A DNA stretch of 64,000 nt from Solirubrobacterales bacterium (GTDB lineage Bacteria; Actinomycetota; Thermoleophilia; Solirubrobacterales; Solirubrobacteraceae), in assembly GCA_947474595.1 (NCBI GenBank), contig CANJIV010000008.1, forward strand, positions 1-64,000, in the 5' to 3' direction. This document shows positions 43,872-52,498 of this stretch, in pieces (the stretch's first letter is position 1; each line of letters opens with the position of its first letter). The notes beneath the pieces were generated by a model. That model had not been told where the DNA came from, did no database searches, and saw only the letters and a program-made list of their open reading frames with translations. The position numbers and the translations under genes are program-made.

Positions 43872-44521
43872 AGTCCTAACTCCTTTGCGTACTCGCTGCG
43901 ATAGTCGGCTTGGGCTTGGATGACGCGCTCAACGTAGTGGCGTGTCTCAGGGAAGGGGATGTTATCTACGCCGAAGGCCTCTCCGCGTCGCCCGGCTTCG
44001 CCGAGCCACTGGTCAACATTGCCTTCCCCCGCGTTGTAGGCAGCTAGGGCCAACGTCTCATTGCCGCCGTAGCGGTTGAGTAAGTAGCGAAGATAGTAAG
44101 AGCCGTAGGAGATGTTTGTCTGCGGCGTGCCAAGGTCTTTGAGCTGGAAGGCTGTTCCGCCGGAAAGGTCAGCGATGTACTGCGCCGTCGCAGGTGTGAT
44201 CTGCATCAAGCCTCTAGCTCCAGCCGATGAAGTCTGATCTCTAAACCTCGATTCGGCGTAAATCACTGCCGCGATTAGCTCGGGGGACAGCTTTTTAGCT
44301 TTGGCCTGCTGGCGGATGATGTCTTCGTGATTTAGTGGGAGCGTGAGCTCATTAACGGCCTTGTTGAACTGTGGGTAGATCGCGATAGCCGCGACGCCGA
44401 CGACCACCACTGAGACCAAAGCGACTAACAGCCTGCGGCTGCTTTTTGGTTTTGACCTACTAGCTTTTGTTCTGCCATGCGCGTTCGCCGCACGGTTGTG
44501 AGGTCGTGGACGCGCGGTCAC
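43868..44521 (-). CDS. lytic transglycosylase (SLT domain), membrane-anchored
   Basis: 217 residues. Basic N-terminus, then one hydrophobic helix (about 31-50), then a Slt domain: AAVIYAESRF with the catalytic Glu (about residue 91), SSAGARGLMQITPATA (about 98-113) and LALAAYNAGEGNV (about 157-169). It cleaves peptidoglycan glycan strands outside the membrane. Start overlaps coaE stop by 4 bases and its own end overlaps the GNAT start by 4 bases. Confidence 0.9.
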   Translation of the reverse strand: MTARPRPHNRAANAHGRTKASRSKPKSSRRLLVALVSVVVVGVAAIAIYPQFNKAVNELTLPLNHEDIIRQQAKAKKLSPELIAAVIYAESRFRDQTSSAGARGLMQITPATAQYIADLSGGTAFQLKDLGTPQTNISYGSYYLRYLLNRYGGNETLALAAYNAGEGNVDQWLGEAGRRGEAFGVDNIPFPETRHYVERVIQAQADYRSEYAKELGL

Positions 44522-45114
44522 AGTGCCAGCTTGTCAAGGATCACTGACAGCTTCGCTTCTAACTCTTCTAAGGAGCCGTCATTGGTCACTACGTAGGAAG
44601 CACGCCGCGCCTTCTCCTCTTGGCTTAACTGACGTGCGTTGCGTTCGTCGAGGGAGACCTGCCCGCGGGCACGTGCTCGTTGATCGCGAACCTCTTGGTC
44701 GGCGACGATGACGATCGTCGCGTCATAGGCACGCTGCATATCTGACTCAAAAAGTAGCGGCACCTCGACAACCAGTGCGCGCGGTGGCGGCTTAGAAGCA
44801 GACACGCGTTCTCTCCACTGGGCCATCTTTTCCCCCACTAACGGCCAAAGTAGTCCCTCTAGCCAAAGACGCTCTTCCGGTGTAGCGAAAGCTTTAACGG
44901 CTATGAGTGAACGATCGACCACGCCGTCTGGCGCGACCTCTAAACCCCAGCGTTCAGTAACGGCATCACGCACCAGCTCGCTGCGGTACAGATCGTGGAC
45001 AACCACGTCGGTGCTCAGCACTGGGACACCAAGATGTCTAAGTGCTTCCAGCGCCGTCGACTTGCCCGCACCAATTGACCCAGTTAGGCCGACAAAGGGA
45101 ACCTTTGCCGTAAT
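44518..45114 (-). CDS. coaE: dephospho-CoA kinase with non-AUG start
   Basis: 198 residues if ATT 45114 is the start (ATC 45117 is the alternative). The P-loop GLTGSIGAGKST lies at about residues 9-20, then VLSTDVVVHDLY (the D for the substrate) and LVVEVPLLFE. Phosphorylates dephospho-CoA in the last step of CoA synthesis. No ATG, GTG or TTG occurs in frame between an upstream TAG inside rpsA and the P-loop; the next GTG, at 45021, would delete the P-loop. GAGG overlaps the rpsA stop and lies 8 bases before ATC. Non-canonical initiation as in infC is therefore required unless the sequence is wrong. Confidence 0.88.
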   Translation of the reverse strand: MTAKVPFVGLTGSIGAGKSTALEALRHLGVPVLSTDVVVHDLYRSELVRDAVTERWGLEVAPDGVVDRSLIAVKAFATPEERLWLEGLLWPLVGEKMAQWRERVSASKPPPRALVVEVPLLFESDMQRAYDATIVIVADQEVRDQRARARGQVSLDERNARQLSQEEKARRASYVVTNDGSLEELEAKLSVILDKLAL

Positions 45115-45127
45115 GATCGACCGCGCC

Positions 45128-46531
45128 TCAGTCCGTGGGGTCCGCTGGCAAATCGACAGCTTCTTCGGCTACGGCCTCAACGATCTCTTCGGCCACTGCC
45201 TCTTCAGCTACGTCTTCAACGATCTCTTCGGCCACTGCCTCGGTAGTGACCGCGTTGCCTAGGCCTTCGGTGGCGGCGTATGCGGCAGCCGTCTGAGCTC
45301 GCACGACCTCTTCAGCGATCGGATCACTCTCAGGTAGGACGATCTCGCTCGGATCATCGAGTGACCTCGCGATTGCCGCTAGAGCCGATGGCTTAAGCGC
45401 GAGGGTTTGACCCTCTACCCGCTTGACTGAAAGCGAAAGACGGCGACGTTCAGAGTCGATCTCAAGGATCTTGACCTTAATCTCATCGCCGGGATCAACA
45501 ACATCACTAGGACTCTCGACGTGGTGTGCGGCTAGCTCTGAGATATGGACTAGACCTTCAACACCGTCAAGAATCTCAACGAACGCTCCGAAAGTGACGA
45601 CCTTAGTCACTGCGCCTTCGAGCTCATCTCCAACGTTATAGGTGTTGACTACACGCTCCCACGGATCCTCTTGGGTCTGTTTTAGCCCGAGCGAGATGCG
45701 TTGGCGGTCGCGGTCAATATCAAGGACTTTGACCTGCACCGTGTCGCCGATGTTGAGGATCTCGCCGGGGTGATTGACGTGAGACCATGAAAGCTCGGAG
45801 ATGTGGATCAGTCCATCTATTCCGTTGAGGTCGACGAAGGCGCCGAAGTCAACGATGTTGGAAATCTGACCTTCAACTACGACTCCAGGCTGGAGGCGAT
45901 CAAGGATCTCTTGTCGTTGATCCTTGCGCTCTTCTTCCAAGACTGCACGACGCGAAAGCACAACGTTATTGCGCGAACGGTTGAGCTCGATCACCTTGCA
46001 TTCGATCTCAGTGCTCATGAACTCGTCAAGGTTGGCGACTCGGCGGATGTCAACCAGAGACGCTGGGAGGAACCCTCGAACGCCAAGATCGATGATTAGT
46101 CCGCCCTTAACTACCTCGATGACCAAGCCGATCACTGGCTCTCCGGATTCGGCGGCTGCCTCTATCCGGCGCCACGCCTTCTCAAAGCGTGCGCGCTTCT
46201 TGGAGAGGATTAGCCGACCATCGGGATCCTCACGGATCAGGACAAGCGCATCGACCTCTTCGCCCATCTCGACCTCGTCGGCGGGGTCAACAGATTTGCG
46301 GATTGACAGCTCGTTGGATGGGATTACTCCCTCGGACTTATAGCCAATATCTACGAGCACCTCGTCCTTATCAATTCGGACGACGTGGCCGGTAACTACG
46401 TCGCCTTCCTCGAACGGTTTAAAGGTGGCGTCATAGTTGGGGACGATCTGCCCATCGATCATGAGCAGGAGTCCGTCTGATCCCTCGACGACTGTAGCGG
46501 CCGGAGGGAGTTCGGTAGTGGTTTCGGTCAT
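45128..46531 (-). CDS. rpsA: 30S ribosomal protein S1, four S1 domains
   Basis: 467 residues. Four S1 RNA-binding domains: about 42-111 (GDVVTGHVVRIDKDEVLVDIG), 130-195, 214-283 (GQISNIVDFGAFVDL...GLIHISELS) and 300-368 (VTKVVTFGAFVEI...GLVHISELA). An acidic tail of about 60 residues repeats an AEEIVE(D/A)VAEEAV block. Four domains is the actinobacterial form. TACCCT (46540-46545) precedes the ATG by 8 bases, near-leaderless. coaE follows closely. Confidence 0.95.
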   Translation of the reverse strand: MTETTTELPPAATVVEGSDGLLLMIDGQIVPNYDATFKPFEEGDVVTGHVVRIDKDEVLVDIGYKSEGVIPSNELSIRKSVDPADEVEMGEEVDALVLIREDPDGRLILSKKRARFEKAWRRIEAAAESGEPVIGLVIEVVKGGLIIDLGVRGFLPASLVDIRRVANLDEFMSTEIECKVIELNRSRNNVVLSRRAVLEEERKDQRQEILDRLQPGVVVEGQISNIVDFGAFVDLNGIDGLIHISELSWSHVNHPGEILNIGDTVQVKVLDIDRDRQRISLGLKQTQEDPWERVVNTYNVGDELEGAVTKVVTFGAFVEILDGVEGLVHISELAAHHVESPSDVVDPGDEIKVKILEIDSERRRLSLSVKRVEGQTLALKPSALAAIARSLDDPSEIVLPESDPIAEEVVRAQTAAAYAATEGLGNAVTTEAVAEEIVEDVAEEAVAEEIVEAVAEEAVDLPADPTD

Positions 46532-46539
46532 TAGTGGGC

Positions 46540-46545
46540 AGGGTA
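46540..46545 (-). promoter_or_regulatory. -10 box for rpsA, near-leaderless
   Basis: Minus-strand TACCCT, 8-base spacer, ATG 46531. It would give rpsA a leader of 1-2 bases. Confidence 0.35.
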
Positions 46546-46584
46546 GCGGGATTGGGCCTGTCGGCGCTTAGTGGGGCGTCCACC

Positions 46585-46590
46585 TATGAT
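46585..46590 (+). promoter_or_regulatory. -10 box for the flavoprotein, near-leaderless
   Basis: TATGAT, 8-base spacer CGCGGGGA, then ATG 46599. Divergent from the rpsA box 40 bases away. Confidence 0.35.
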
Positions 46591-46598
46591 CGCGGGGA

Positions 46599-47738
46599 AT
46601 GACTATTCGGGCAACAAAACGGGGTAGCCAACGCACCCCGCTCTCGGCGGAGTGCGACGTTTTAATCTGTGGGGCGAGCTTTGCGGGCCTCTCAGTGGCC
46701 CGAGAGTTGGCCGGTATTGGTGCAAAAGTCATGGTTATCGATCGCTACGAGATCGGTGAGCGCCAGACCTCGGCGTGTGCTGCGCCGACGGCTTGGTTAG
46801 AGAATCTCGGTTTGGGCCAGTCGATCCTTCAGACATTTGGTGAACTCGTCGTCCACACCCCAGATCAATCTGTTCGCTGGGAACTCCCTTTTACGTTCTC
46901 AACGTTTGACTACCGCCAGCTTTGCCTCCTGCTCTGGGATCAGGCTGGCGACGCCCACTTTGAGACAGCCAAGGTCAATCGGCGAAGCGCTAACACCGTT
47001 GAGACCGACCGCGGTGCGATCACTTCTGAACTGATCGTCGACGCAATGGGCTGGCGACGGATCCTCGACTCTCAACCAAATGTTCAGCCCCCCGACGCGC
47101 CGATGTCGCGTGGGCTTGAGGTATCCCCCGCAGGCTCTCGAGAAGATCTGGAGCTGTGGCTAGACCCTTCTTATCTGGCATCTGGCTACGGCTGGTCGTT
47201 CCCTGCTGGGGGTGAGGTGCGGGTGGGACTTGGCTCGTTTGAGCCACGCGATCACGTTCGCGAGCCAACAGTACGGCTATCCAACACCCTCGGACTGGCA
47301 CCCGACAAATACCAAGGCAACTGGATCCCGCACAAACTCCGGCCTGGGGCTGGTGACGAGATTTTCTATGTCGGGGACTCCGCGGGACACTGCCTGCCAC
47401 TCTCAGCCGAAGGGATCCGGACTGCCTTCTACTTCGGCCTAGCAGCCGGACGGGAACTACGGCTAATCCTAGAAGGGGGACAAGGTCGCGAACAGGCGCT
47501 AGAGCGCTATGCACTGTTTAGCGCCCAACACGCCGCTAAGTTCTCAATCATGCTCGGACTCCAACAGGCCTACCCAAAGATCCCCACGCGGTTGATGTCT
47601 AAGGCTGTGAGAGCCTTCGGTAATCCCAAGGTCAGTCGCTGGGCATTTCAAAGATATCTCGAAATTGCGCCACCTTCCTATGCTCTGAGCGGGCCTGCGC
47701 GCGCCGAGAAGAGTCCTGCCTCGAGCGCAGCGGCGTGA
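46599..47738 (+). CDS. geranylgeranyl-reductase-like flavoprotein
   Basis: 379 residues. FAD-binding DVLICGASFAGLSVARELA (about 20-38), VIDRYEIG at the second strand end, and the later GDSAGHCLPLSAEGIRTAF (about 265-283) are typical of the geranylgeranyl reductase/tryptophan-halogenase-like class A flavin monooxygenase fold. It likely reduces a polyprenyl or other lipid, or hydroxylates a substrate; the genes nearby give no choice. A phytoene synthase gene lies 16 kb away, which could be coincidence. Confidence 0.82.
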   Translation: MTIRATKRGSQRTPLSAECDVLICGASFAGLSVARELAGIGAKVMVIDRYEIGERQTSACAAPTAWLENLGLGQSILQTFGELVVHTPDQSVRWELPFTFSTFDYRQLCLLLWDQAGDAHFETAKVNRRSANTVETDRGAITSELIVDAMGWRRILDSQPNVQPPDAPMSRGLEVSPAGSREDLELWLDPSYLASGYGWSFPAGGEVRVGLGSFEPRDHVREPTVRLSNTLGLAPDKYQGNWIPHKLRPGAGDEIFYVGDSAGHCLPLSAEGIRTAFYFGLAAGRELRLILEGGQGREQALERYALFSAQHAAKFSIMLGLQQAYPKIPTRLMSKAVRAFGNPKVSRWAFQRYLEIAPPSYALSGPARAEKSPASSAAA

Positions 47739-47772
47739 GAGTTAGCGGGCCAACGCATAGAGTCTCTCTTCG

Positions 47773-48735
47773 ATGAGCTCGTCTAACGCTGTAGCGCACT
47801 TCACAGATCGGCTGATTGACCGCGTTATAGCGACACGTAGCCACCTTGTCGTAGGACTTGACCCAGACCTCTCAGAGCTTCCCGCGGAGCTCTTAGACGG
47901 TGTAGATGACCTTGGCGGCGCCGCAGCAGCGGCAGGACGGTTCTGCGTGGCTCTAATTGACGGTGTCAGCGAGCATGTTGCGGCGGTAAAGCCCCAATCG
48001 GCCTTCTTCGAACAGTTCGGCTCGGCGGGAGTGGCGGCCTTGGAGATGGTGATCGCTCATGCTCACTCCGTCGGGTTACTGGTGATCGAGGATGCCAAGC
48101 GGGGTGACATCGGCTCAACGATGGCCGCGTATGCAGCCACCACGATCGGTTCGGTCAGGATCGGCGGACGTGATCTAGCAGCCCATGACAGCGACGCGGT
48201 AACTGTCAGTCCATATCTTGGCCCCCAATCGCTCGAACCCATGCTCGAGGTTGGTCGGCCTTTAGGCAAAGGCATCTTTGTTCTGGTCAGAACCAGCAAC
48301 CCCGGCTCTGCAGAGATTCAGGGCGATCTAACAGAGCTGGGCTCCGAGCCGCTCTACCTCAAGGTCGCGGCGATGGTCGCGCGGTTAGGGGCCTCCAATA
48401 TCGGCAAGCACGGATACGGTGACGTTGGAGCAGTTACCGGCCTGACCTACCCCCAAGAGGCCCCGGGCCTACGTGCCGCGATGCCTGACTCCTACTTCCT
48501 AGTTCCCGGTCTTGGTGCCCAAGGTGGCAAGCCAGAGGATTTTGCGGAGTTCCTTAATGGCGATGGGCTCGGTGCGGTTGCTGCGGCTTCGCGCAGCATC
48601 TCAGGAGCGTGGCGCAATGCGCCCCAGGGCGGAGCGATCTTAGATCTCGTGCGCACCTGCTCCCAAGCGGCCACGCTGGCCACTAGTCAATCGCTAAATA
48701 ACGCCCTTGAGGCGGCCGATCGCCTGCGCTTCTAG
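47773..48735 (+). CDS. pyrF: orotidine-5'-phosphate decarboxylase, type 2
   Basis: 320 residues. Makes UMP from OMP. GLDPDLSELP (about 28-37), AVKPQSAFFEQFG (about 76-88) and the catalytic VIEDAKRGDIGST (about 104-116, with the D-K-D triad) are the longer type 2 form, as in mycobacteria. ATG 47773; TAGAGT is 9 bases upstream. No other pyr gene is seen adjacent. Confidence 0.95.
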   Translation: MSSSNAVAHFTDRLIDRVIATRSHLVVGLDPDLSELPAELLDGVDDLGGAAAAAGRFCVALIDGVSEHVAAVKPQSAFFEQFGSAGVAALEMVIAHAHSVGLLVIEDAKRGDIGSTMAAYAATTIGSVRIGGRDLAAHDSDAVTVSPYLGPQSLEPMLEVGRPLGKGIFVLVRTSNPGSAEIQGDLTELGSEPLYLKVAAMVARLGASNIGKHGYGDVGAVTGLTYPQEAPGLRAAMPDSYFLVPGLGAQGGKPEDFAEFLNGDGLGAVAAASRSISGAWRNAPQGGAILDLVRTCSQAATLATSQSLNNALEAADRLRF

Positions 48736-48751
48736 GGCGATACCCGCGCGA

Positions 48752-51376
48752 CTACTTGGCGTCCATCCAGTTTGTGGCGCTTGCGATATCAACAGTCAGA
48801 GGTGGAGTCAGCGGGAACGCTGCTGCCATCTCGCGCGCGACGAGCTCGCGGACCTGCTCGGCCTCCTGGGGAGGGCCCTCTAGGAGGAGTTCGTCGTGGA
48901 TCTGAAGGATCATCGTGGTCGTGTAATTAGCGGCGCTCAGAGCCGCAGAACAGCGAACCATCGCAACCTTGATGATGTCGGCGGCGCTGCCTTGGATCAC
49001 AGTATTAACTGCCAGACGCTCACCTAGCTGGCGTTGATCATGGCGGCTGGCCCGTAGCTCGGGGATCATCCGCCGACGACCAAAGAGGGTCGTCACGTAG
49101 CCGTCCTTAGTCGCCTGCTCGACCGTTTGGTCGATGAAGGTTTTGACTGCCGGAAAACGCGCTAGGTAGCGATCGATGAACTCTTGAGCTTCGGCCTGAG
49201 GGATCTGTAAGCGATCGGCCATCCCCCATGCAGAGAGTCCATAGAGAATGCCGTAGTTGATCATCTTCGCCTTCGACCGCATTCCGCTATCAATCTGATC
49301 GCTACCAACGTCAAAGACCTGCATAGCGGTAGCGTCGTGGACATCTAGGCCCATCGTGAAGATCTCTTTCAAGACCGGCTCATCGGCTAGGTGTGCGAGG
49401 ACTCTGAGCTCCACTTGTGTGTAGTCGGCCGAGGTCAGCAGAGAGCCGTCACGGGCGATGAAACATGCTCGAATCTCGCGCCCAATTTCACTTCTGACGG
49501 GAATGTTCTGGAGATTGGGGTTAGTTGATGAGAGCCGTCCTGTAGCCGTGGCTGTCTGGTGCAAGGTCGTGTGGATGCGACCGTCGGCGGCGATCAGAGC
49601 GGGAAGCGCGTCGAGGTAGGTTTGGGCGAGCTTTGTCAGCTCCCGCCACCGCTCGACCTTCTCGACGATCGGATGCTCGTGACGAATCGACTGCAGTACT
49701 CGTGCGTCGGTTGAAAAGCCAGTCTTGCCGCGGCGCTTACGCGAGAGTCCCAGCTTCACGAACAAGATCTCAGAGAGCTGCGCAGGGGAGCCTAAGGTGA
49801 ACTGCTCCCCGGCGAGCACCCAGATCTCGTCCTGGAGCTCGGCTGCATCGGCTTTGACACGGGTTGATATCTCTGCCAAGCGGGCGGTATCTAGGAGAAG
49901 CCCAACCTCTTCAAGGTTGCGTAACACCGAGACCAACGGAAGCTCCACATTTTCAAATAAGTCAGTCAGGCCACGGGCATCTAACTCTTGCCTTTGCCAT
50001 TGAGCAAGCTGGTCCGTAAGCCAGGCGTCCTTAGCTGCACCGTCCTCAAGCTCAGAGGTCAGACCACGATCTTGGCAACACTCGTGTAGTGGGTAGAGGC
50101 GCCCCGGGGGGTCAAGTAGGTATGCGGCCACGAGTGTGTCGTGGCAGAGATTGGTAGGCACAGACCCCAGTGCCTTTGCGTCGTGGCAAGTAACGGGACG
50201 ATCTCCCAACGCCTCGATAAGCGCCGGCGGCTCATCGCACTCTCCGACCAAGATTTCGTCGCTTCCGGTCACCGCGACTGCGAATCTCCAACTCCCCGCC
50301 TCACCAAACAGCGCACCTTCTGGTACTTCCGGCGCACGCAGCGCCACAGCAACCGAGCCATCTGTCAGTCCTGCGATATGTGAGAGGCTCACTTCGCGCA
50401 CTACGATCGGTGACTCACTCGCTACAGCGACGGTCTCCCTAGCGTCGTCTGGCGAAGCCGTTGTCTCTGCAGCTACCGAGCCTTCACTCAGCGGCCCAAG
50501 ATGCGCCTCTAGACGTCGCAGCGGGTCGCGTAGCTCAAACTCACGAAAGACCTCTCTCAGGCGAGAGCGGTCCGGCTCGCGGGAGATCTCCCCCACTGGG
50601 TCGATCGCTACATCTAGGTCACGGTGCATCGTCGCTAGACGCTTGGAGGTGCGGGCATCATCAGCGAACTCGATCAGGTTTGCTTTGCGCTTAGCGCCAC
50701 TGATCGAGTCGACATTGGCGAGCACTTCCTCGAGCGAGCCGAACTCGACCAAGAGAGCCGAAGCCGTCTTGTCTCCAATGCCAGGGACCCCTGGAATGTT
50801 GTCGGAGGTGTCTCCCTTTAAGCCGATGAAATCCGGTACGAGTTCGGGGCCGATGCCGTAGCGCTCAATGACCCCCGCGCGATCGTAGATACGGGTGTCG
50901 GTGATACCTCTCGAGGTGGTCATGATGCGGACACCATCGTCTACTAACTGATAGGCATCGCGATCACCAGTGACCACCATCACTGGCACGCTTGCCTCCT
51001 TGGCGCGCTGGGCTATCGACGCGATCACATCATCGGCCTCGTAGCCCTCAAGAGAGACGTTATGCCAGCCAAATGCTTCAACTAGCGGCTCGAAGTGAGG
51101 CCACTGCTCTTTGAGTAGGTCTGGTCGACCCTTTCGCTGTGCTTTGTACTCGGGGTAGATCTCTTTACGCCCACTGGTGCCAGCGTCCCAGACGACAACG
51201 GTCGCCTTTGGGCCGTAGTCAGTGAGGATCTTCACCAGCATCGAAGCAAACCCAAAGATCGCGTTTGTCGGCTGTCCGGTCGACGTCGCAATCGATTCCG
51301 GGAGAGCAAAAAATGCGCGGTAAGCCAGGCTGTTGCCGTCGATCAGGAAGAGCTCATCGCTTTGAGGGGTTGCCAC
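48752..51376 (-). CDS. polA: DNA polymerase I, proofreading-dead
   Basis: 874 residues. N-terminal 5' nuclease (about 1-290, IDGNSLAYRAFFALP, VVWDAGTSGRKEIYP, YEADDVIAS). The 3'-5' exonuclease-like domain (about 320-480) lacks the DxE metal site (ALRAPE in its place). The polymerase domain has the O-helix SKAKMINYGILYGLS (Tyr at the Phe667 position of Taq) and IHDELLLE. It fills gaps in repair and lagging-strand synthesis. TAGAGT precedes the GTG start by 9 bases. Confidence 0.96.
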   Translation of the reverse strand: MATPQSDELFLIDGNSLAYRAFFALPESIATSTGQPTNAIFGFASMLVKILTDYGPKATVVVWDAGTSGRKEIYPEYKAQRKGRPDLLKEQWPHFEPLVEAFGWHNVSLEGYEADDVIASIAQRAKEASVPVMVVTGDRDAYQLVDDGVRIMTTSRGITDTRIYDRAGVIERYGIGPELVPDFIGLKGDTSDNIPGVPGIGDKTASALLVEFGSLEEVLANVDSISGAKRKANLIEFADDARTSKRLATMHRDLDVAIDPVGEISREPDRSRLREVFREFELRDPLRRLEAHLGPLSEGSVAAETTASPDDARETVAVASESPIVVREVSLSHIAGLTDGSVAVALRAPEVPEGALFGEAGSWRFAVAVTGSDEILVGECDEPPALIEALGDRPVTCHDAKALGSVPTNLCHDTLVAAYLLDPPGRLYPLHECCQDRGLTSELEDGAAKDAWLTDQLAQWQRQELDARGLTDLFENVELPLVSVLRNLEEVGLLLDTARLAEISTRVKADAAELQDEIWVLAGEQFTLGSPAQLSEILFVKLGLSRKRRGKTGFSTDARVLQSIRHEHPIVEKVERWRELTKLAQTYLDALPALIAADGRIHTTLHQTATATGRLSSTNPNLQNIPVRSEIGREIRACFIARDGSLLTSADYTQVELRVLAHLADEPVLKEIFTMGLDVHDATAMQVFDVGSDQIDSGMRSKAKMINYGILYGLSAWGMADRLQIPQAEAQEFIDRYLARFPAVKTFIDQTVEQATKDGYVTTLFGRRRMIPELRASRHDQRQLGERLAVNTVIQGSAADIIKVAMVRCSAALSAANYTTTMILQIHDELLLEGPPQEAEQVRELVAREMAAAFPLTPPLTVDIASATNWMDAK

Positions 51377-51385
51377 GGTCTCTCC

Positions 51386-51391
51386 ACTCTA
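51386..51391 (-). promoter_or_regulatory. -10 box for polA, near-leaderless
   Basis: Minus-strand TAGAGT, 9-base spacer, GTG 51376. A leader of 2-3 bases would result. Confidence 0.35.
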
Positions 51392-51571
51392 TGCCCAGAG
51401 GGAGCTATTCGCTGCGACGGACTACCATCGTGTTTTAACTTAGCTAGTCCACTGCCCGTTATCGCGTGAAATCATTGAGCCGCTCAATCGACTTGTGCGT
51501 AACCCCACTGTCACTCTTTCGCCGCGGAGATTCGGGGCGATCTGCGAAATCCACTGGAGGAAGTTGACGAT

Positions 51572-52480
51572 ATGAAAGTAACAATCACCGGGGCAACAGG
51601 ACTGATCGGCCGCCGACTGGTACGAGCCCTTAAGTTGCGTGGTGATGAGGTGACTGTGCTCTCGCGCGACGCTAAATCCGCGAGCGAGCAACTCGGCGTC
51701 GAGGCTTTTGACTGGGATCCTAGGAGAGGGCTAGCTCCAAGCTCGGGTCTAAGTGGTCGCGACGGTGTGGTTCATCTCGCCGGCGAGAGTGTCGCTCAAC
51801 GCTGGAGCCCAAAGACCAAGCGACGGATCAAGGAAAGCCGTGTAGTTGGCACCCAAAACCTTGTTGGCGGACTGCGAGAGGCCGATAACCCCCCGGGTGT
51901 GTTGATCTCCTCCTCAGCAGTCGGCTACTACGGGCCGCGCGGTGACGAGGTCGTGCAAGAGTCAGAGCCGCTAGGGAGAGGCTTTCTTTGCGAGGTCTGC
52001 GCTGACTGGGAGCGCGAGGCGATTGTCGCCGAAGCTCTCGGCATCCGGGTAGTACGGCTACGCACCGGGATCGTTCTAGATCGAAGTGGCGGAGCGCTCA
52101 AGCAGATGTTGGGTCCATTCAAGGCCGGCCTCGGCGGACCTATCGCTGGCGGCAACCACTTCATGCCGTGGATCCACGTAGACGACGTTGTCGCAATGAC
52201 TCTGTCGGCGCTAGATAGTGCTCAGTGGGTGGGTCCGTTTAACGCTACAGCTCCCACTCCGGCCACGAACAAAGAGTTCACGAAGTCGCTCGGTCGTGCT
52301 CTGGGGCGACCCGCGGTCGCCCCGATCCCCGCTATCGCTCTCAAGGCGCTCTACGGAGAGATGTCAGAGATCCTCACAACGGGCCAGAACGCCCAGCCTG
52401 CCGCCGCGCTAGCGCTCGGTCATGGGTTCACCCACACAGATCTAGACGAAGCGCTTAAAGCGGCGCTGAGCTTAAGCTAG
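51572..52480 (+). CDS. TIGR01777-family NAD(P)-dependent epimerase
   Basis: 302 residues, short-chain-dehydrogenase extended family (SDR39U1). TGATGLIGRRLVRAL at the start (NAD(P) loop, residues 5-19), VVHLAGESVAQRW (about 69-81), ISSSAVGYYGPRG (catalytic Tyr in YYG, about 111-123), and the C-terminal DUF1731 portion. Function of the family is not settled; linked to cell division (YfcH/SulA-like) in some bacteria. GGAGGAAG 8 bases before the ATG is a strong Shine-Dalgarno, unlike most genes here. Confidence 0.9.
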   Translation: MKVTITGATGLIGRRLVRALKLRGDEVTVLSRDAKSASEQLGVEAFDWDPRRGLAPSSGLSGRDGVVHLAGESVAQRWSPKTKRRIKESRVVGTQNLVGGLREADNPPGVLISSSAVGYYGPRGDEVVQESEPLGRGFLCEVCADWEREAIVAEALGIRVVRLRTGIVLDRSGGALKQMLGPFKAGLGGPIAGGNHFMPWIHVDDVVAMTLSALDSAQWVGPFNATAPTPATNKEFTKSLGRALGRPAVAPIPAIALKALYGEMSEILTTGQNAQPAAALALGHGFTHTDLDEALKAALSLS

Positions 52481-52498
52481 GCGGGTGCCAGTGCCGGG

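Noticed and set aside
44518-45021. coaE starting at GTG 45021
   Set aside because: This start would delete the P-loop GSIGAGKST, which is encoded upstream in the same frame and is essential for the kinase.
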